Assembly (NCBI GenBank): GCA_039934475.1
Contig: JBDTMC010000015.1
Span: 1-37,204 of the forward strand
DNA length: 37,204 bases
From: JBDTMC01 sp039934475
GTDB taxonomy: Bacteria; Acidobacteriota; Terriglobia; Bryobacterales; Bryobacteraceae
Direction: 5' to 3'
Below the pieces are notes generated by a model. It was not told where the DNA came from, ran no database searches, and saw nothing but the letters and a program-made list of their open reading frames with translations. Positions within the stretch are counted from its first letter, which is position 1. Every line of letters starts with the position of its first letter. This document shows positions 31,908-37,204 of this stretch, one piece after another. The translations under genes were made by a program, and so were the position numbers.

Positions 31908-33758
31908 CTATTGCTCCCCGGCTTGAGCGGCGGGTGGCAGCGCGAAGGCGAAGTATGCGTCGGAAGTCTTCGTCCCGAGCTTCCCGCCGCCCCCGGCAGC
32001 AATCACCACGTATTGCCTTCCGTTCACAGTGTAGGTGCTGGGCAAAGCATAACCGGCGGCCGGAAGGGAAAACTCCCAGAGTTTCTGTCCGGTTGTCTTG
32101 TCGAATGCGCGGAATTTTTCATCTCGGGTCGATGCGGTGAAAATCACTCCACCGGCGGTGACAATGTTGCCGCCGATGTTCTCCGTGCCTGTAACTGGGA
32201 TGCCCTGCGCCGTCAGTTCCGGATACTCGCCCAGCGGAATCTGCCATTTGATCTCCGCCGTGCCCAGGTCAATTGCCGACATGGTTCCCCATGGCGGCTT
32301 CACGCCCGGGTAACCATTCGGGTCAAGGAGCCGGTGCCAATTCGCCAATACCCAAGGATAGCCGCTTCCCGCGGGAGCCTGCGCGATCCGGACTACCCAC
32401 GGCACTTGATTGGAGTTGACATAGAGAATATTCGTATCCGGATCAAAGGAAGCGCCGGACCATGTGGAGCCACCAAGAATCCCAGGCATTTGGATGGTCC
32501 CCTTCATGCTGGGCGGAGTGAACATGGGACCGTATTGGTAATTCGCAATCTGGTTCAGCACGTAAGCATTAGCTTCCGGCGAGATATTTGTGACGTCAGT
32601 TGCGAAGAAACCCTGCTTGGTGAACGTGGGAGGCTTCACGGGCACCGGCTGAGTGGCTGAGACCTGCTCACCCGAAACTCCGCCTGTCGGCGCGGCCATT
32701 TCGACAATCTTGAAAATCGGCTTGCCCGTGAGACGGTCGAACACGTAGACGTAGCCCGTCTTCGTCAATTGCACGACCAAGTCCCGCGGAGTCCCCGACT
32801 GATTCACCGTGATCGGCATCGGATAGGTCGGCAGGTCGTAGTCCCAAAGGTCGTGATGCACCAGTTGATAGTGCCAAACGCGCTCCCCCGTGCGGGCATT
32901 CAGTGCGATCACGCTATTGGCAAACAGGTTGTCGCCCACACGGTCTCCGCCGTAAAAGTCAAAGGGCGCGGAACCGGTGGCGACGAACACTAACGCGTTT
33001 TTCACGTCAACGCTGGCTCCGGACCAGTTGTTGGCGCCGCCGCGGTTTTGCCACGACGTGCCCGCCCATGTGTCATTGCCGAACTGGCCCGGCCCGGGCA
33101 CTGTCTGGAACGACCACATCTGTGCGCCCGTGCGTACATTGAACGCTCGCACATCGCCCGGCGCCGCTAGACCCGGGGACTCCGTGTTCAGAAAGCCGAG
33201 AATCACTGTGTCTTCAAAGACTACCGGTGAGGACGTCACCCCGTAAGCCAGCCCCGTGATATCGCGGCCTACTCCTCTCTTCAGGTCTACTACGCCGTTT
33301 AGACCGAATGCCGCGTCAGGCTTGCCGGTAACGGCGTCCAGCGAAATCAGCCTGGCGTCGCTGGTGCCGAAGAGGATGCGCTTGTTCGTTCCGTCGGTCC
33401 AATAGGCTACCCCGCGATTGGTGGTGCCGCGCTGGGGTGGTGTTCCGGACAGAGCATCGTACTTCCAGATCAGCTGCCCGGTATCTGCCTGCAGGGCAAA
33501 CAGCTTGAGCAGCGACGACGTCAAGTACATCACACCGTTGACGACGATCGGATTGCACTCCATCGCGCGATACGTCACCGGGCTGACGTCGCCTGTGTGA
33601 AAGGTCCATACGTTTTGCAGCGACTGCACGTTCGATGAAGTGATCTGATCGAGCGGTGAATAGCGTGTTCCCCCTTTGTCGTTACCATAGTTGGGCCAGT
33701 CCTGACCCGGGCTGAACTGCGCCAGGACTAGAAATAAGATAGTATTACCAAGCCTCAT
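31908..33758 (-). CDS. Exported PQQ-dependent dehydrogenase (quinoprotein beta-propeller)
   Basis: The protein is 616 residues from the ATG at 33758, which is backed by AAGGAG 8 bases upstream. The signal peptide is RLGNTILFLVLAQFSPGQ. The mature protein opens DWPNYGNDKGGTRYSPLDQI, the classic quinoprotein start. Propeller W-motifs recur (LFALQADTGQLIWKYDA, IALNARTGERVWHYQ, FRAFDKTTGQKLWEF), and LVHHDLWDYDLPTYP is the PQQ-binding region. This fits periplasmic glucose/alcohol dehydrogenases that pass electrons to ubiquinone or a cytochrome. It has no cytochrome c motif (CxxCH) and no extra membrane domain, so it needs a separate partner. Substrate is not known, although garD is adjacent and convergent (stops 7 bases apart). 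Confidence 0.94.
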   Translation of the reverse strand: MRLGNTILFLVLAQFSPGQDWPNYGNDKGGTRYSPLDQITSSNVQSLQNVWTFHTGDVSPVTYRAMECNPIVVNGVMYLTSSLLKLFALQADTGQLIWKYDALSGTPPQRGTTNRGVAYWTDGTNKRILFGTSDARLISLDAVTGKPDAAFGLNGVVDLKRGVGRDITGLAYGVTSSPVVFEDTVILGFLNTESPGLAAPGDVRAFNVRTGAQMWSFQTVPGPGQFGNDTWAGTSWQNRGGANNWSGASVDVKNALVFVATGSAPFDFYGGDRVGDNLFANSVIALNARTGERVWHYQLVHHDLWDYDLPTYPMPITVNQSGTPRDLVVQLTKTGYVYVFDRLTGKPIFKIVEMAAPTGGVSGEQVSATQPVPVKPPTFTKQGFFATDVTNISPEANAYVLNQIANYQYGPMFTPPSMKGTIQMPGILGGSTWSGASFDPDTNILYVNSNQVPWVVRIAQAPAGSGYPWVLANWHRLLDPNGYPGVKPPWGTMSAIDLGTAEIKWQIPLGEYPELTAQGIPVTGTENIGGNIVTAGGVIFTASTRDEKFRAFDKTTGQKLWEFSLPAAGYALPSTYTVNGRQYVVIAAGGGGKLGTKTSDAYFAFALPPAAQAGEQ

Positions 33759-33990
33759 CACGGTTCTCTCCTTACGGGGTCTGTGAGGTGGGCCCCATCG
33801 GTTGAACAAGAAACGGTCGTTCTTAGATGGAGCGGCGGCTGATCAGAAGGGCGGCCTGCGGACCGCCATCCATCCGAGACTTGCGTCAAGTCCGGCGGGT
33901 CCAATGCCGGCCTCTCGCTACGGGTTGCCGCCCACCACAGGGCGCGTTCGTAGAGAGGCCACAATGCCCAACAAAATAGATAGCTGAAGC

Positions 33991-34050
33991 AACGGGATAC
34001 GTATCGTTGCAACCGTCTGCCGCTAACGGCAGGCATTGCCGTGTCCCGTT
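33991..34050. repeat. Nested inverted repeat, possible structured RNA element
   Basis: AACGGGATAC (33991-34000) can pair with GTGTCCCGTT (34041-34050) over 10 bp with one T-G wobble. Inside lies a second stem, GTCTGCCG with CGGCAGGC (34015-34034), 8 bp with one wobble and a CTAA loop. The bases just after the outer stem, TTCGATT, resemble a tRNA T-loop but no acceptor stem can be formed. Confidence 0.4.
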
Positions 34051-34065
34051 CGATTCCGGAAGTGA

Positions 34066-34371
34066 TTAAGTGACGCCTGCCGGCGTCTCAGTATTGCCAT
34101 CGAAGGCGATCGCCGATACGACAGTCCGGGACCCGCTGAGGGATGCGTAGTTGGGAAATCCCGCGAACATAACATCGGCGGGCTCGCCTCCCACTTGGAT
34201 GGCGCGCTGGAGAGGTTATCCTGTGAGTGGCAATGAGGTGTTTGTAGAGTGGGCAAAGATAATCCCCTTGACTCCAGGACGCGGATTAGTGAACCCGGTG
34301 GCGCTGTTTAAATCGATGTCGCCAGAAGTACGCGCCCCAATGCCACATGCTTGGGCGAATAAGACTGCTAC
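34066..34371 (-). pseudogene. Decayed reading frame, unidentified exported-type protein
   Basis: One minus-strand frame from 34371 to a TAA at 34066 reads protein-like text, VLFAQACGIGARTSGDIDLN, then NPRPGVKGIIFAHSTNTSL, broken by a TAA at 34216-34218, then AIQVGGEPADVMFAGF and on. The VGGEPADVMFAG segment has the flavour of the TIGR03437 domain. Three TAG codons interrupt the same frame further upstream. Whether it ever was a gene is uncertain. Confidence 0.3.
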
Positions 34372-34527
34372 CTACTTCGGTTGCTTCTACCCGGAGTCGA
34401 TGTCTTTGTACTACAATACTCGGACAGTATTGAGGTGAGAACCTACATGTTAATGTGGTTATCTTGCCACCCCTGCAATGTAAGCCGACTTACGATCAGG
34501 CAATTTCGAGCGTACTGGGGATGAGCA

Positions 34528-37204
34528 ATGTACTGGGGATGGATATTTCCTTGGGGCTTCGCCGCCGCCGTGGCGATGAACTCTCTCGTTCTGCCGGTTG
34601 GCGCGCAGCAACTTCCTGTCAAGCGTTATACAGCCTCGAACGGGTTGCCCTCGAATGAGGTGTTGTGTATTGAACGAGCGTTGGATGGATACCTGTGGTT
34701 TTGCACGACGGAGGGCCTGGCGCGATTCGATGGCTATCGTTTTCAGACGTTTGGGGTACGCGAAGGCCTTCCCCATCCGGTGGTAAGGTCTTTCCTACAG
34801 GCGCGCGATGGCACTTACTGGGTGGGTACGTCGAATGGTGTTTGCCAGTTTATACCTCAGCGGGAGCCGCGTTCCAACGGTTCGCGCTTTGACTGCCTGC
34901 CAATGAGCGAAGTGGAAGGCGGCCGTGTAATCAGAGCTCTGATCGAAGATCGCGAAGGGGTAGCGTGGGTAGGTGCCTCCAGCGGCCTTTATCGTGTGGC
35001 GCGGGTCAACAATCAGTGGAGGCTCGTTGCCGTGCCGTTGGACTATCCGGGTTATCCATGGCGGCCTGAGACTGAGATCCAAGTGTTGCGGGAGGACAGC
35101 GAGGGAACTATTTGGATAGGCACTGCCAACGGCGTGTGCAGGCGCTGGCCCGACGGACGAATCGATCGCTATGGTCTTCGTGAAGGTCTCATCACCGTAA
35201 GGGACGGCTTGATCCATGCGCTGGCGCAGGACGCGGATGGATCGCTCTGGGTGGGTACGCGACGCGGATTGTACCAGTTGAGACCAGGCCGCGAACGATC
35301 GAAGTGGGTCGTGTCGAATTTCTATAGCGGCGACGGACTTCCCCATTCGATCGTGACCTGCCTGTTTCGAGCATCGGACGACACCCTATGGGTCGGTACC
35401 GCCGAAGGGCTGAGCCGGATGATCGGCGCGGGCGGGTCCGTTCGTCGGTTCGCACCCATGACCGCACCGCAGGGCCTTCCGGAAGGCGAGATATCCTCCG
35501 TCCGGGAGGACGGCGCGGGAGGACTGTGGGTCGGACTGGCCGGACAAGGCGTGGTTAGGGTGGGGCGTGATGGGTTCACCACTTATATGCTTGGGAGTAG
35601 AATACCGTGGGTTCGGGGATTCGTACAGGACCCAGGCGGCGGATTCGTCGCCGCCACCGGGAGCATGCTGCTGTGGAGGTTTGACGGCTCCGGCTTCACT
35701 CCACCTACCGTGCCATATGCACTCTCCAAAGTCGACACAAGTTGGGGCGAATCTCAGATTTTTGTCCGCGACCGGGCGGGAGAGTGGTGGCTTCCATCCG
35801 GCGTGGGGCTCTACCGGTATCCCGCTGTTCAACGGGTGGAGGAACTGGCCCGTACACCCCCTAAAGCGGTCTACCGTATCGCCCGCGACAAGTCCGGTGC
35901 AAGTCGAAGCCCAGCGGACATTATCCTGCGCGTTTTTGAGGATTCGCGGGGAGATATCTGGATTGGGACCGCTGCTGGTCTTAGCCGCTGGCAGCGCTCG
36001 ACAAGTCGATACTACCAGTTTACCCACACAGACGGGATTCCCTACCGCTTCGGGAATACAGACTCATTGAGCATGGCGCACTCGTTCGCTGAAGACCGCC
36101 AGGGTAACGTGTGGATCGGTTTCTACCCGCGGTCACTGGCCCGTTTTGACGGCAGCCGCCTAACGTTTTTCACGGCCGGGGATGGCGTACCGGAAGGCCC
36201 GCTCTACGCACTGCACGTGGATCACGCCGGGCGGTTGTGGATCGGCTCGACAGAGGGCGGGCTGGCGCGCATCGACGACACGGCGGCTCAGGTACCCAAA
36301 CCGATTCGATTTTCTACCGCGCAAGGGCTCGCCAGCGATCGGGTAGTCAGCCTGGTGGAGGACACCGCCGGCCGAATCTACGCCGGTACCGGCCGCGGAG
36401 TGGATCGGGTGGATGTCGAATCAGGCCGGGTCCGGCACTACAACGAGACGGATGGTTTGCCGGTTGCCCCGGCCAACGCGGCATTTCGCGACGAAACTGG
36501 CGCCCTTTGGTTTGGCACCAGCGCGGCGGCAGCACGGCTCATCCCGGATACGCGGCCCCCGCGGCCACCACCAACCCCGTTGATCCGGGCGATTCGGATT
36601 TCCGGCGTTCCCCAGCCGGTATCCGACCTGGGCGAGGCATCGGTTGCCACACTCTCCCTGGGCCCAGGGGAAAACCACGTGGAGATCGAATACTCCGCGC
36701 TGCGACTCAATCCCGCAGACCAGTTGCGTTATCAGGTGCGTCTCGCAGGATCCGCCGCCTGGGGCAGACCCACCGAAGAGCGGGTTGTCAATTATGCGCG
36801 ACTTGGCTCCGGCCGATATCAGTTTGAAGTTCGGGCGATCAATGAAGATGACATCGCCAGTGCTAACTCGGCCATCGTGGCTTTTACTATTGCCTCGCCG
36901 CTATGGTTGAGACCGTGGTTTATCGGCGTGGTAGCACTCGCACTGAGCGCCCTCCTTTACTCGCTGTACCGGTACCGGGTTAGCTATCTGCTGGCGCTGG
37001 AGCGGATGAGGACGCACCTTGCCCTGGATCTGCACGATGAAGTGGGCTCCGGGTTGGCGGAGATCGCGGTTTCCAGTGAGGTGGCGAGGCAGGATGCCTC
37101 CCCGCCTGGAGCTGCGCGATTGGCCCGCATTGCGGAACGGTTCCGGGAACTGCGCAGCGGCATGGCCGACATCGTCTGGGCTGTGGACCCTAGCAAAGAC
37201 AAGA
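34528..37204 (+). CDS. Two-component regulator propeller sensor histidine kinase (cut by window edge)
   Basis: The frame starts at ATG 34528 (GGGGA about 6 bases upstream) and runs open to the window edge, 892 codons. A signal peptide (about 1-26) is followed by LPVKRYTASNGLPSNEVLCI, the start of a Reg_prop-type propeller domain. Repeats such as GTIWIGTANGVCRRW, SLWVGTRRGLYQL and DIWIGTAAGLSRW continue to about residue 690. A Y_Y_Y-type beta-sandwich follows (VEIEYSALRLNPADQLRYQV, near 718), then one membrane helix at about 796-816. The HisKA_3 region begins RMRTHLALDLHDEVGSGLAE with the phospho-acceptor His836. The ATPase domain lies beyond the window. The large extracytoplasmic sensor probably binds a glycan or similar ligand, as in hybrid kinases of Bacteroides, but no ligand is evident. 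Confidence 0.93.
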   Translation, partial: MYWGWIFPWGFAAAVAMNSLVLPVGAQQLPVKRYTASNGLPSNEVLCIERALDGYLWFCTTEGLARFDGYRFQTFGVREGLPHPVVRSFLQARDGTYWVGTSNGVCQFIPQREPRSNGSRFDCLPMSEVEGGRVIRALIEDREGVAWVGASSGLYRVARVNNQWRLVAVPLDYPGYPWRPETEIQVLREDSEGTIWIGTANGVCRRWPDGRIDRYGLREGLITVRDGLIHALAQDADGSLWVGTRRGLYQLRPGRERSKWVVSNFYSGDGLPHSIVTCLFRASDDTLWVGTAEGLSRMIGAGGSVRRFAPMTAPQGLPEGEISSVREDGAGGLWVGLAGQGVVRVGRDGFTTYMLGSRIPWVRGFVQDPGGGFVAATGSMLLWRFDGSGFTPPTVPYALSKVDTSWGESQIFVRDRAGEWWLPSGVGLYRYPAVQRVEELARTPPKAVYRIARDKSGASRSPADIILRVFEDSRGDIWIGTAAGLSRWQRSTSRYYQFTHTDGIPYRFGNTDSLSMAHSFAEDRQGNVWIGFYPRSLARFDGSRLTFFTAGDGVPEGPLYALHVDHAGRLWIGSTEGGLARIDDTAAQVPKPIRFSTAQGLASDRVVSLVEDTAGRIYAGTGRGVDRVDVESGRVRHYNETDGLPVAPANAAFRDETGALWFGTSAAAARLIPDTRPPRPPPTPLIRAIRISGVPQPVSDLGEASVATLSLGPGENHVEIEYSALRLNPADQLRYQVRLAGSAAWGRPTEERVVNYARLGSGRYQFEVRAINEDDIASANSAIVAFTIASPLWLRPWFIGVVALALSALLYSLYRYRVSYLLALERMRTHLALDLHDEVGSGLAEIAVSSEVARQDASPPGAARLARIAERFRELRSGMADIVWAVDPSKDK

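Larger units (their letters stand above)
33759..34527. other. Gene-poor gap upstream of the propeller sensor kinase
   Basis: This 769-base stretch separates the divergent PQQ dehydrogenase and sensor kinase genes. It holds the quinoprotein's Shine-Dalgarno sequence at its left end, a nested inverted repeat (33991-34050), a decayed minus-strand reading frame (34066-34371) and, just before the kinase start, a 12-base direct repeat (GTACTGGGGATG at 34512 and 34530). Open frames on both strands are short and do not resemble proteins I know. No tRNA or insertion sequence is recognisable. Confidence 0.5.

Noticed and set aside
34044..34060. tRNA 3' fragment (T-arm-like TCCCG-TTCGATT-CCGGA)
   Set aside because: The stem has a mismatch, no acceptor stem or anticodon arm can be drawn, and no CCA follows.
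34151..34438. A 95-codon plus-strand frame before the kinase
   Set aside because: Its amino acid text has no domain character, and the opposite strand reads more like a decayed protein.
1..37204. CRISPR arrays, rRNA, tRNA, prophage or complete transposons
   Set aside because: No spaced direct repeats, no RNA gene signatures and no transposase, integrase or phage proteins were seen in any frame.

Overview
The window looks like a chromosomal piece of a GC-rich acidobacterium, most likely of the Solibacter/Bryobacter lineage. Three things point there. The NHL-repeat protein ends in what reads as the 'Solibacter C-terminal' domain (TIGR03437). The left edge carries the start of an ADOP-type MacB permease. 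There is also a Tat-exported Gfo/Idh/MocA oxidoreductase paired with an exported sugar isomerase-like protein. This placement rests on recognition by eye, with no database search.

Left block (1-10592, all on the minus strand, read right to left): an exported truncated hemoglobin; a phosphatase with a DksA-type zinc finger and a SpoIIE domain; a cytidylyltransferase/RraA fusion; a capsule-type glycosyltransferase with a coiled-coil tail; a family 2 glycosyltransferase; a secreted PIG-L deacetylase; a 49-residue membrane protein; a sodium:solute symporter; and an ADOP permease that runs off the window. Several of these genes overlap by 4 bases, so at least the sugar-activation/glycosyltransferase part and the PIG-L/small protein/symporter part look like operons.

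Middle block (10675-18317): a small plus-strand operon (winged-helix-like protein and two small membrane proteins, with a plausible sigma-70 promoter); a NarX/NarL-type two-component pair on the minus strand; a small exported protein; a Pal/OmpA lipoprotein followed by strong hairpins; and a ClC chloride/proton antiporter carrying CBS domains, an extra membrane helix and a TPR tail.

Right-centre block (18378-28884): the Tat-exported isomerase/oxidoreductase pair; a class II DAHP synthase (entry to the shikimate pathway); a broken multi-helix membrane protein gene interrupted by an in-frame TAA; an NHL beta-propeller protein divergent from a matrixin-like metalloprotease; and purA. 

Right block (28885-37204): a gene graveyard with a formylglycine-generating-enzyme-like fragment and a possible GntR/FCD fragment; an uncharacterised protein; a small exported protein; garD (galactarate dehydratase); a PQQ-dependent dehydrogenase; a roughly 770-base gene-poor gap with a structured inverted repeat and a decayed reading frame; and a large propeller sensor kinase cut by the window's right edge.

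The most unusual items are the nucleotidyltransferase-aldolase fusion, the ClC-CBS-TPR fusion, the exported globin next to a zinc-finger phosphatase, and the small partner protein of the symporter. I saw no CRISPR array, no convincing tRNA or rRNA and no intact insertion sequence.
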